Both the position numbers and the translations under genes were made by a program. Source: Pseudaeromonas sp041441555 (lineage in GTDB: Bacteria > Pseudomonadota > Gammaproteobacteria > Enterobacterales > Aeromonadaceae). Taken from it: a stretch of DNA of 41,158 nt. Shown piece by piece: positions 32,110 to 38,308 of the stretch. The notes below the pieces were generated by a model. The model did not search any database, was not told the origin of the DNA, and saw only the letters and a list, made by a program, of their open reading frames with translations. The stretch is taken from assembly GCA_041441555.1 (NCBI GenBank), contig JASDSW010000094.1, positions 1-41,158 on the forward strand, read 5' to 3'. Position 1 is the first letter of the stretch, and every line of letters starts with the position of its first letter.

Positions 32110-33033
32110 ATGGCCAACCCCCTATTCCAGAAGCACATCATCTCCATCTCCGATCTGACGCGCCCCGAGTTGGAACTGGTAGTGCAAACCGCCAGCCAGC
32201 TCAAGGCCGAGCCTCGCCACGACCTGCTCTGTAACAAGCTGGTCGCCAGCTGTTTCTTCGAGGCTTCCACTCGTACTCGGTTGTCGTTCGAAACGGCGGC
32301 GCAGCGCCTGGGGGGCTCGGTGATCGGCTTTGCCGACGCGGGCAATACCTCGCTGGCCAAGAAGGGAGAAACCCTGGCCGACTCGGTCCGCATCATCACC
32401 TCCTACACCGATGCCTTCGTCATCCGCCATCCGCAGGAAGGGGCCGCCCGACTGGCGGCGGAGTTCTCGCGGGTTCCGGTGATCAACGCCGGGGATGGTT
32501 CCAACCAGCACCCAACACAAACCCTGCTGGATCTCTTCACCCTGTATGAAACCCAGGGCCGACTCGATGGCCTCAAGGTGGCGTTCGTCGGCGACCTGAA
32601 ATATGGCCGCACCGTGCACTCGCTCGCCCAGGCGCTGAGCCTGTTTGGTGCCCGCCTCTACTTCGTTTCGCCCGAGATGCTGGCAATGCCGGACTACATC
32701 TGTGAAGAGCTCGAGGAGCGCGGCATCGAATACAGCGTGCATGAGCAGCTCGAGGAGATCATCCCGGAGCTGGATATTCTCTACATGACCCGGGTGCAAA
32801 AAGAGCGCTTCGACGAGACCGAATACAAGCACATCGCCGCCAAATACATACTCACTACCGAGACCCTGCAAGGCGCCAAGGATAACCTGAAGATCCTGCA
32901 CCCCTTGCCGCGGGTGGATGAGATCCACATCGATGTGGACGCAACCCCCTACGCCTACTACTTCCAGCAAGCACAAAATGGCGTGTATGCCCGCCAGGCG
33001 TTGTTGGCACTCGTTTTGAACGAAACCGTCTAA
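32110..33033 (+). CDS. pyrB: Aspartate carbamoyltransferase catalytic chain
   Basis: PyrB makes N-carbamoyl-L-aspartate from carbamoyl phosphate and aspartate, the first committed step of pyrimidine synthesis. The 307 residues include the carbamoyl-phosphate site FEASTRTRLSFE near residue 50, NAGDGSNQHPTQTLLDLFT near residue 129 and HPLPRVDEI near residue 262. Start ATG 32110 has AAGGGA upstream. With pyrI 12 bp downstream it forms the allosteric c6r6 holoenzyme. Confidence 0.97.
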   Translation: MANPLFQKHIISISDLTRPELELVVQTASQLKAEPRHDLLCNKLVASCFFEASTRTRLSFETAAQRLGGSVIGFADAGNTSLAKKGETLADSVRIITSYTDAFVIRHPQEGAARLAAEFSRVPVINAGDGSNQHPTQTLLDLFTLYETQGRLDGLKVAFVGDLKYGRTVHSLAQALSLFGARLYFVSPEMLAMPDYICEELEERGIEYSVHEQLEEIIPELDILYMTRVQKERFDETEYKHIAAKYILTTETLQGAKDNLKILHPLPRVDEIHIDVDATPYAYYFQQAQNGVYARQALLALVLNETV

Positions 33034-33045
33034 GGAGCACAGATC

Positions 33046-33510
33046 ATGTCCGAGAAGAAACAGCTGCAGGTTGAGGCCATCCGCAACGGTTCCGTGATCG
33101 ACCACATCCCCGCCGGTCAAGGGATCAAGATCCTCAAGTTGTTCCACCTGCTGGATACTCGTGAGCGCATCACGGTCGGTTTGAATCTGCCATCGGCCGC
33201 TCTGGTTGCCAAGGATCTGATCAAGGTGGAAAACACCCTGCTGACCGAAGCCCAGGCCAACCAACTCGCCCTATTTGCCCCTCATGCCACCGTGAACATC
33301 ATCGAAGACTTCCAGGTGGTCAAGAAGCATCAGCTGCGTCTGCCCGAGCAGATCAATGGGGTCTTTGCCTGCCCCAACTCCAACTGCATCAGCCACAGTG
33401 AACCGGTGGCCAGCGGCTTTTCGGTGCGCGAGGTCAACGGTGATGTGCGGATGAAGTGCAAATATTGCGAGAAATCCTTCACCAAAGAGATCGTCAGCGC
33501 CAACTTCTGA
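33046..33510 (+). CDS. pyrI: Aspartate carbamoyltransferase regulatory chain
   Basis: PyrI binds CTP and ATP and gives the enzyme feedback control. The 154-residue protein has the N-terminal nucleotide-binding domain (IPAGQGIKILKLF). The C-terminal zinc domain has Cys109, Cys114, Cys138 and Cys141, the same positions as in E. coli. AAGGAG is 8 nt before the ATG. It ends the pyrLBI operon before a strong terminator. Confidence 0.97.
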   Translation: MSEKKQLQVEAIRNGSVIDHIPAGQGIKILKLFHLLDTRERITVGLNLPSAALVAKDLIKVENTLLTEAQANQLALFAPHATVNIIEDFQVVKKHQLRLPEQINGVFACPNSNCISHSEPVASGFSVREVNGDVRMKCKYCEKSFTKEIVSANF

Positions 33511-33517
33511 CTCAGAT

Positions 33518-33552
33518 CACAAGGCCAATTCGCCGATTGGCCTTGTGGCTTT
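33518..33552 (+). terminator. Terminator after pyrI
   Basis: CACAAGGCCAAT (33518-33529), loop TCGCCG, ATTGGCCTTGTG (33536-33547): a perfect 12-bp stem. It is followed by a modest T-run (GCTTTAAT). Confidence 0.85.
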
Positions 33553-33580
33553 AATCCCAAAAAAATCAGTAATGTTTATC

Positions 33581-33617
33581 TATACTCAAGCCATCCGCAT
33601 CCATGGAAATTTCTCCA
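33581..33617 (+). promoter_or_regulatory. Possible promoter / operator of the ParA-RHH pair
   Basis: A -10-like TATACT (33581-33586) and an imperfect palindrome TGGAAATTTCTCCA (33604-33617) lie between the pyrI terminator and the ParA start. No good -35 is seen. RHH partners of ParA usually repress their own operon, so the palindrome is a candidate operator only. Confidence 0.35.
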
Positions 33618-33635
33618 ATTTAGAGGTGGCACCCT

Positions 33636-34277
33636 ATGATTGTTCTGGTCGGTGGCGAGAAAGGAGGCAGCGGCAAGAGCTGTCTGGCGCAAAACTTGGC
33701 GGTCTACTTCCGGACTCACTACAACGGTGAAGTGCTGCTGGTCGATTGCGACCCGCAACGAACCACCTCCGACTGGATCCAGGAGCGCAAAGACAACACG
33801 GACCTGCCCTCCATCAACTGTGTCCAACTCTACGGCAACATTCGCGAAGATCTGCTGAGTCTGAAGACTCGCTACGACTTCGTCGTTGTCGACTGCGGCG
33901 GCCAGGATAACCGGGCACTGCGCTCCTCGATGTCAGTCGCCTCTCACGCCCTGATCCCGCTGCGGCCCAAACGGCGCGACCTGAAAACCCTGCCGCATAT
34001 GGAAGACATCATCACCACCTGCAAGATGGTCAACCCGACCCTTAACGCGGCCGTCGTCATGACCCAGTGCCCTTCCTTGCCCAATCAGGCCAAACGGATA
34101 CTCGAAGCCAAGGAGGTCTGCGCCTCCTACTGTGTCCGGGTGCTCGACGCCATCATCTACAGCCGCAACATCTATGATGACAGCGAAGAACGCGGCCTCT
34201 CCGTCATGGAGATTGAGCCAGAAGGGAAAGCCGCCGAAGAGATCCGGGTGATTGCCAAAGAGTTTCTGAATTTATAG
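33636..34277 (+). CDS. ParA/MinD-family partition ATPase (orphan)
   Basis: The 213-residue protein is a compact ParA-type ATPase with the deviant Walker A motif GGEKGGSGKS (6-15), including the signature lysine, LLVDCDPQRTTSDW (Walker A', near 34) and FVVVDCGGQDNRAL (Walker B, near 82). It lacks the N-terminal DNA-binding extension of large plasmid ParAs. Such small ParAs (ParF, delta, McdA types) bind DNA non-specifically and move plasmids or protein cargos. AGGTGG lies 6 nt before the ATG. It is followed after 8 bp by an RHH protein. The setting between pyrI and fldB is chromosomal, with no plasmid genes near. Confidence 0.88.
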   Translation: MIVLVGGEKGGSGKSCLAQNLAVYFRTHYNGEVLLVDCDPQRTTSDWIQERKDNTDLPSINCVQLYGNIREDLLSLKTRYDFVVVDCGGQDNRALRSSMSVASHALIPLRPKRRDLKTLPHMEDIITTCKMVNPTLNAAVVMTQCPSLPNQAKRILEAKEVCASYCVRVLDAIIYSRNIYDDSEERGLSVMEIEPEGKAAEEIRVIAKEFLNL

Positions 34278-34285
34278 GGAATACT

Positions 34286-34690
34286 ATGGGCTTGTCTGAT
34301 CTGAAGAAGAAACCGCCCCAGACTGATGTACCGGCCGCGCCCATCACCCTGGATGAATTTATCAACGATGCCGAACTCTACGCGCTGGGCCACTCCCGGC
34401 AGATCATGCTGCCGGGCAGCCGGATCCCGGAGCCGGAACCACCCGCGGTCAGCGAGGCCCAGCCCAAGGAGCCCAAGGGTACCGACGAGCCCAAGGCCGT
34501 CTTCAAAAAAGCCACCTATTCGATGAGTCTGGAGTGCATCGACCATCTCAAGCTAATCGCCGAAAATGATGGCATGAACCGTTCACAACTGCTGCGGCTC
34601 TTCACCCACTACTTCTACCAGTTACCGCAGGAGGAGCGGGATCTCATCTACGAACGCTTCAGCCATCTGTTCGATAACAACAAGAAATAG
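34286..34690 (+). CDS. Ribbon-helix-helix-like partner of the ParA ATPase
   Basis: This 134-residue protein has a Pro/Glu/Lys-rich, probably disordered N-terminal half (about 1-70). Its C-terminal domain (about 73-125) begins KKATYSMSLECIDHLKLIAE and continues NRSQLLRLFTHYFYQLP, matching the strand-helix-helix pattern of RHH/CopG proteins. An RHH partner with a flexible tail that could stimulate the ATPase is the usual companion of small ParAs (ParG, omega). AGGGA lies 5 nt before the ATG, 8 bp after the ParA gene. Whether its target is DNA or a protein cargo is unknown. Confidence 0.75.
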   Translation: MGLSDLKKKPPQTDVPAAPITLDEFINDAELYALGHSRQIMLPGSRIPEPEPPAVSEAQPKEPKGTDEPKAVFKKATYSMSLECIDHLKLIAENDGMNRSQLLRLFTHYFYQLPQEERDLIYERFSHLFDNNKK

Positions 34691-34760
34691 CCTGCTCCCC
34701 TTGAGGCCACGGGCGGTTTTGCTACTATCTCGACCTCGTTGTTCCTGGCGGTACCCCGGC

Positions 34761-35312
34761 ATGAAGATTGGTCTCTTTTACGGCTCCAGCACCTGCTACA
34801 CCGAAATGGTGGCAGAAAAGATCCAGGCCCTGCTCGGTGACGAGCTGGTCTCCCTGCACAACCTCAAAGACACCCCCATCGACGAAATGACCCACTATCC
34901 GGTGTTGATGCTCGGCATCTCCACCTGGGACTTTGGTGAGATCCAGGAGGATTGGCTAGCCAGCTGGGATGCCCTGGATGCGCTTGATCTGCAGGGTAAA
35001 ATCGTCGCCCTGTTCGGCCTCGGCGATCAGACTGGCTACGGCGAATGGTTCCTCGATGCCATGGGACTTCTGCATGACAAGTTGCTGGTCAAGGGATGCC
35101 AGTTGGTGGGTTACTGGCCAAACGAAGGCTATCAATTCGACGCCTCCAAGGCGTTGGTCGATGGCGGTCGCTATTTTGTCGGCCTGGCGCTCGACGAGAC
35201 CAGTCAATATGAACTGACCGACCAACGCCTGGCCAACTGGTTGCCTCAGGTGCTGGATGAGATAACCACCCTGGCGCCAGAGTTCAGCCATACCGCCCCC
35301 GCCAACGGTTAG
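34761..35312 (+). CDS. fldB: Flavodoxin FldB
   Basis: FMN-binding electron carrier of the flavodoxin 2 type. From ATG 34761 (MKIGLFYGSSTCYTEMVAEK) it has 183 residues. It contains the phosphate loop GSSTCYTE, the isoalloxazine-contact ISTWDFGEIQEDW and GLGDQTGYGEWFLDAMG, all close to E. coli FldB. An in-frame start 20 codons upstream (34701) adds a basic extension without a ribosome site and is rejected. Its stop overlaps that of convergent yqaB (TTAG). Confidence 0.95.
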   Translation: MKIGLFYGSSTCYTEMVAEKIQALLGDELVSLHNLKDTPIDEMTHYPVLMLGISTWDFGEIQEDWLASWDALDALDLQGKIVALFGLGDQTGYGEWFLDAMGLLHDKLLVKGCQLVGYWPNEGYQFDASKALVDGGRYFVGLALDETSQYELTDQRLANWLPQVLDEITTLAPEFSHTAPANG

Positions 35313-35917
35313 CGCTCACTCGTCGGCCGCACCAGAGTTGTCCAATCCGGTGCCCCTTCGCGCACCAGTACACAGGCCATGCCGGCGGCCAACGCCGCCT
35401 GACAGCCAATCTGGGTGTCCTCAAATACCAGACAGCTTCGGGGCTCCACAGCCAGCAACTGAGCCGCCCGCAGGAAGGTCTCTGGCGCCGGTTTGTGCTG
35501 GGTGACGTCATCGGCGGCAACCACGGTTTGGATGTACTGCCCCAGGCCGCTCTGCTGCAGGATAATCACCGCATTGCTGCGCAAAGAGCCGGTGCCGATC
35601 GCCATCGGATGCCGACCATGGGCCGCCTTGACCAACTCAACCATGGCTGGAAACGGCCGCGCCTGACCGATGGTTTCCACATAGTGCGCCGTCTTGCGAC
35701 GAGCCACTGCCTCGGCATCCAGATCCAGCCCCTGCTGCTGTGCCAGCATTGCCACAATCTTGCGGCTAGGAACTCCGCCCTGCTCGTAGAGCCACTGCGC
35801 ATCACAGGTGAAACCAAACTCCCGCGAGGTCTTCTGCCAGGCCGCCAGGTGTAGCGGCATGGAGTCCACCAGGGTGCCATCCATATCAAATATCAGGGCG
35901 TTAAACTCTTGCCACAT
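35309..35917 (-). CDS. yqaB: HAD-family sugar phosphatase, YqaB-like
   Basis: HAD hydrolase subfamily IA related to E. coli YqaB (fructose-1-phosphate phosphatase) and beta-phosphoglucomutases. The ATG at 35917 (GGGAG 7 nt upstream) gives 202 residues. Motif I DMDGTLVDS has the nucleophile Asp11 and acid/base Asp13; motif II is AIGTGS, motif III Lys in HKPAPETF, and motif IV VFEDTQIG. The longer reading from 35974 runs through a terminator hairpin and is rejected. It lies downstream of dapA, separated by a strong hairpin. Confidence 0.85.
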   Translation of the reverse strand: MWQEFNALIFDMDGTLVDSMPLHLAAWQKTSREFGFTCDAQWLYEQGGVPSRKIVAMLAQQQGLDLDAEAVARRKTAHYVETIGQARPFPAMVELVKAAHGRHPMAIGTGSLRSNAVIILQQSGLGQYIQTVVAADDVTQHKPAPETFLRAAQLLAVEPRSCLVFEDTQIGCQAALAAGMACVLVREGAPDWTTLVRPTSER

Positions 35918-35930
35918 CCACTCGCTCCCA

Positions 35931-35960
35931 AAACAAAGGGGGATATCGACGATCCCCCTT
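35931..35960 (-). terminator. Terminator after dapA, just before yqaB
   Basis: On the minus strand AAGGGGGAT (35960-35952), loop CGTCGAT, ATCCCCCTT (35944-35936) is a perfect 9-bp stem followed by TGTTTT. It ends 14-20 nt before the yqaB start codon. Confidence 0.85.
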
Positions 35961-35987
35961 CGCATGACGGTCATCGACGGCGATGAC

Positions 35988-36860
35988 TCAAATCAGTTCC
36001 AAACGCTCCATGGCGGCGCGGATGCGCTCCTTGGTGGCGTTGCTCAACGGCATGACCGGAACCCGGCACTCTTCGCTGCACAACCCCAACAGCGAGGCCG
36101 CATACTTGGCACCCGCCGGGCTCGGCTCGGCAAACATCACCTGGTGCAGCGGGATCAGCGTATCCTGCAACGCCCGCGCCTCTTCCCACTTGCCGGCGAG
36201 AGTCAGTTCCTGCACCTGAGCCACCAGCTTGGGGGCCACGTTGGCGGTCACCGAGATGCAGCCGGTACCGCCGCTGACGTTATAGGCCACCGCCGTCGCG
36301 TCCTCACCGGACAACCAGACGAATGGCTTCTTGATCAATTGACGCTCGCTCCAGGGGCGGGAGAGATCTCCGGTGGCATCTTTGACACCGATGATGCGCG
36401 GCAGCTCCGCCAGACGCGCCATGGTCGCCGGCTGAATATCCACAATCGCCCGCGGCGGAATGTTGTACAGGATGATGGGGATATTGGTCTCATCGTGCAG
36501 CATCTTGAAGTGGTGATAGAGGCCATCCTGATTCGGGCGGTTGTAGTAACCAGCCACATGCAAGGTGGCATCGGCACCGGCCTGCTCGGCGACGCGGGTG
36601 TATTCGATCGCTTCGATCGGGTTGTTGGAGCCGGCCCCAGCGATGACGGGAACCCGCCCCGCGGCCTGCTGCACCACCAGTTCGATGACCCGGCAGTGTT
36701 CATCATGGGAGAGCGTCGGGCTCTCGCCGGTGGTACCGACCGGAACTATACCGTGCGTTCCCTGGCCGATATGCCACTCTACCATCTTGCTTAATGCGTC
36801 TTCATCCAGCCGGCCATCCCGAAACGGGGTAATCAGCGCAACGATCGAACCGTGAATCAT
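35988..36860 (-). CDS. dapA: 4-hydroxy-tetrahydrodipicolinate synthase
   Basis: DapA condenses pyruvate and aspartate semialdehyde, the first committed step to diaminopimelate and lysine. From ATG 36860 (AAGGAG 5 nt upstream) it has 290 residues. GTTGES carries the catalytic Thr, YYNRP the second-subunit Tyr (105), YNIPP Tyr131, and GVKDATGDLS the Schiff-base Lys159. Residues equivalent to the E. coli lysine feedback site (His52, His55, Asn78, Glu82, Tyr104) appear conserved. A longer in-frame reading from 36974 passes through the leader terminator and is rejected. The leader carries a candidate attenuator. Confidence 0.97.
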   Translation of the reverse strand: MIHGSIVALITPFRDGRLDEDALSKMVEWHIGQGTHGIVPVGTTGESPTLSHDEHCRVIELVVQQAAGRVPVIAGAGSNNPIEAIEYTRVAEQAGADATLHVAGYYNRPNQDGLYHHFKMLHDETNIPIILYNIPPRAIVDIQPATMARLAELPRIIGVKDATGDLSRPWSERQLIKKPFVWLSGEDATAVAYNVSGGTGCISVTANVAPKLVAQVQELTLAGKWEEARALQDTLIPLHQVMFAEPSPAGAKYAASLLGLCSEECRVPVMPLSNATKERIRAAMERLELI

Positions 36861-36893
36861 ACAAACTCCTTTTTGAAAACTCGGGATCCGGAA

Positions 36894-36929
36894 TAAAAAA
36901 CCCCGGTTACGGGCTGCGTAACCGGGGTT
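36894..36929 (-). terminator. Intrinsic terminator (candidate attenuator) in the dapA leader
   Basis: On the minus strand AACCCCGGTTACG (36929-36917), loop CAGCC, CGTAACCGGGGTT (36911-36899), then a run of T to about 36895. It is a perfect 13-bp stem, T-run included. It lies between the dapA promoter region and the dapA ribosome site, ending about 35 nt before the ATG, so dapA expression requires read-through. Confidence 0.88.
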
Positions 36930-36953
36930 CATCAATCTGCCAAAGGCGGACGA

Positions 36954-36962
36954 CCGCTTACG
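36954..36962 (-). promoter_or_regulatory. Candidate antiterminator segment in the dapA leader
   Basis: The minus-strand segment CGTAAGCGG (36962-36954) includes the leader UAA. It can pair with the terminator's 5' arm CCGGTTACG (36925-36917) with a single G/G mismatch. A ribosome at the leader stop codon would cover it. GCGG/CCGC next to it can form a small competing hairpin. Confidence 0.5.
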
Positions 36963-37029
36963 CGAAAACGACAAAAACCTCAGGTTTCAGAGGCTTGTGG
37001 CATTTTCGTTTCAGGCTCAGCTTGGTCAT
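36958..37029 (-). CDS. Candidate lysine-rich leader peptide of dapA
   Basis: The 23-codon frame runs from ATG 37029 to TAA 36960-36958. The peptide starts MTKLSLKRKCHKPLKPEV and ends FVVFA. It has five Lys codons (3, 7, 9, 12, 15), plus one Arg and one His. It lies between a TTGACA promoter element and an intrinsic terminator, upstream of a lysine-pathway gene, and its stop codon sits in the putative antiterminator. A hairpin CGAAAA...TTTTCG lies inside the frame. Weak points: no clear Shine-Dalgarno, and the lysines are spaced, not consecutive. Confidence 0.5.
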   Translation of the reverse strand: MTKLSLKRKCHKPLKPEVFVVFA

Positions 37030-37084
37030 CGGCGAACACTATTCAAGGTGCAATGAATCAGCATAGTTCTGTATCGCTGCAAAA

Positions 37085-37113
37085 ATGTCAAGCCTCGGCA
37101 TCTCATGTATAAT
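37085..37113 (+). promoter_or_regulatory. Promoter of rsmC
   Basis: -35 ATGTCA (37085-37090, four of six), 17-nt spacer, and perfect -10 TATAAT (37108-37113), giving a start near 37120 and a leader of about 23 nt. Confidence 0.7.
37086..37091 (-). promoter_or_regulatory. -35 element of the dapA leader promoter
   Basis: A perfect TTGACA on the minus strand (37091-37086). The -10 is not clear: AACTAT at 17 nt or TATGCT at 20 nt. It overlaps the -35 proposed for the divergent rsmC promoter. Confidence 0.6.
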
Positions 37114-37136
37114 CGCCCCCCCATCCCATGCCGAGG
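37093..37136. repeat. 9-bp inverted repeat spanning the rsmC promoter and ribosome site
   Basis: CCTCGGCAT (37093-37101) and ATGCCGAGG (37128-37136) are perfect inverted copies 26 bp apart. The left arm lies in the promoter spacer next to the shared -35 elements. The right arm contains the GAGG Shine-Dalgarno of rsmC. The left arm is upstream of the predicted transcript start, so any role would be at the DNA level. Confidence 0.6.
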
Positions 37137-37142
37137 TTCGCC

Positions 37143-38198
37143 ATGTCAGCAGCACAAACTCCTGTCAGTCAGCTATTGGAGCGCAATCTCTGTGCCTTTG
37201 CTGGCAAGCGGCTGCTGGTCGCCGGCTATCTGGAGGACAACTACCCGCTGACGCTGGTGAAGCAGGCCAGCTCCTGGCATCTGTTCACCACCGATTATGG
37301 TCGCTGGCGTCAGCTCACCGCCGACGGCCAATCGCTGCCTGCGCAGATCAGCTATGGCCACCAGTTGACGGACGGGCACCCGCCGTTTGACGCCTTGCTG
37401 TTGCTGTTACCCAAGGCCAAGGCCGAGACCCAGTACCTGCTGGCCAATCTGCTGCCGCACATCAAGGCAGGCGGCGAGATCTTCCTGGCAGGTGACAACC
37501 GGGGGGGCATCAATGGCGCCGACAAACTGCTGGCGCCCTACTGCGGGCAGAGTCAGAAGATCGATAGCGCCCGCCGCTGCTCCCTGATTCATGGTCAACT
37601 GCAGCAACCCGTGCCCCCCTTTGAACTGGACGACTGGCTGCAACGTTATCCGCTATCGCTCGGCAACCAGCAACTGACCGTCCTCGCGCTGCCTGGCGTG
37701 TTCAGTGCCGACGGGCTGGACGAGGGAACCCAACTGCTGCTGGAGCATCTGCCGCCCCTGCGTGGTCGAGTGCTGGATGTCGGCTGCGGCGCCGGTGTCA
37801 TCGGCGCGGCCCTGGCCATGCTGCACCCCGAACTGACCATCGAGATGTGCGACATCAACGCACTGGCGCTGGAGTCCGCCCGCCGCACCCTGGCCGCCAA
37901 TGGACTGCAGGCCCGCGTCTACCCCTCGGACATGCTCTCGGATGTCGACGGGGCGCTGCAGCACCTAGTGACCAATCCGCCGTTTCATGCCGGTCTCAAG
38001 ACGCTGTATGGCCCCAGTGAGCAGCTAATCCTCGAGGCACCAAAAAAACTGGCCGCCGGTGGCTCCCTGTTGCTGGTCGCCAACGCCTTTTTGAAATACC
38101 AGCCCTTCTTGCAGCGGGCGTTCAAACAGACGCAGATCACCGCAGAAAACAAGAAGTTCCGGCTGTATCACAGCTTTGGCCCGACTAAATTGTCTTAA
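37143..38198 (+). CDS. rsmC: 16S rRNA m2G1207 methyltransferase RsmC
   Basis: RsmC N2-methylates G1207 in helix 34 of 16S rRNA in the 30S subunit. ATG 37143 (GAGG 6 nt upstream) gives 351 residues; an ATG five codons earlier lies inside the inverted repeat without a ribosome site. The N-terminal pseudo-methyltransferase domain is followed by the catalytic domain. That domain has the SAM loop VLDVGCGAGVIG near residue 212 and the active-site NPPFHAG near residue 280. DSARRCSLIHG and LPGVFSADGLDEGTQLLL match E. coli RsmC. Confidence 0.94.
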   Translation: MSAAQTPVSQLLERNLCAFAGKRLLVAGYLEDNYPLTLVKQASSWHLFTTDYGRWRQLTADGQSLPAQISYGHQLTDGHPPFDALLLLLPKAKAETQYLLANLLPHIKAGGEIFLAGDNRGGINGADKLLAPYCGQSQKIDSARRCSLIHGQLQQPVPPFELDDWLQRYPLSLGNQQLTVLALPGVFSADGLDEGTQLLLEHLPPLRGRVLDVGCGAGVIGAALAMLHPELTIEMCDINALALESARRTLAANGLQARVYPSDMLSDVDGALQHLVTNPPFHAGLKTLYGPSEQLILEAPKKLAAGGSLLLVANAFLKYQPFLQRAFKQTQITAENKKFRLYHSFGPTKLS

Positions 38199-38238
38199 CA
38201 GGATTTTGTTCAATCTGTTAGATTCAAAAAACACCAAT

Positions 38239-38268
38239 AATTACCTCCATAAACCGAGGTAATTTTTT
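38239..38268 (+). terminator. Terminator after rsmC
   Basis: AATTACCTC (38239-38247), loop CATAAACC, GAGGTAATT (38256-38264) with a T-run to 38268. The A/T-rich perfect 9-bp stem lies 40 nt before glgC. Confidence 0.88.
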
Positions 38269-38308
38269 ATCGGCACAATGAAACCGTTTTCGCATCTGGA
38301 GCACGTCT

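Noticed and set aside
32122..33264. 380-codon frame antisense to pyrB and the start of pyrI
   Set aside because: Spans two certain genes on the other strand; no domain seen.
33636..34690. Integrated plasmid or prophage around the ParA-RHH pair
   Set aside because: No replication, integrase, toxin-antitoxin or attachment-site sequence is seen, and core genes lie immediately on both sides.
36861..36974. N-terminal extension of DapA by 38 codons
   Set aside because: It would translate through the terminator hairpin. The ATG at 36860 has an ideal AAGGAG and matches the family's N-terminus.
36861..37060. Lysine riboswitch (LYS element) in the dapA leader
   Set aside because: The conserved core boxes of the lysine riboswitch are not recognisable in this roughly 200-nt leader. 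The short Lys-rich frame explains the layout better.
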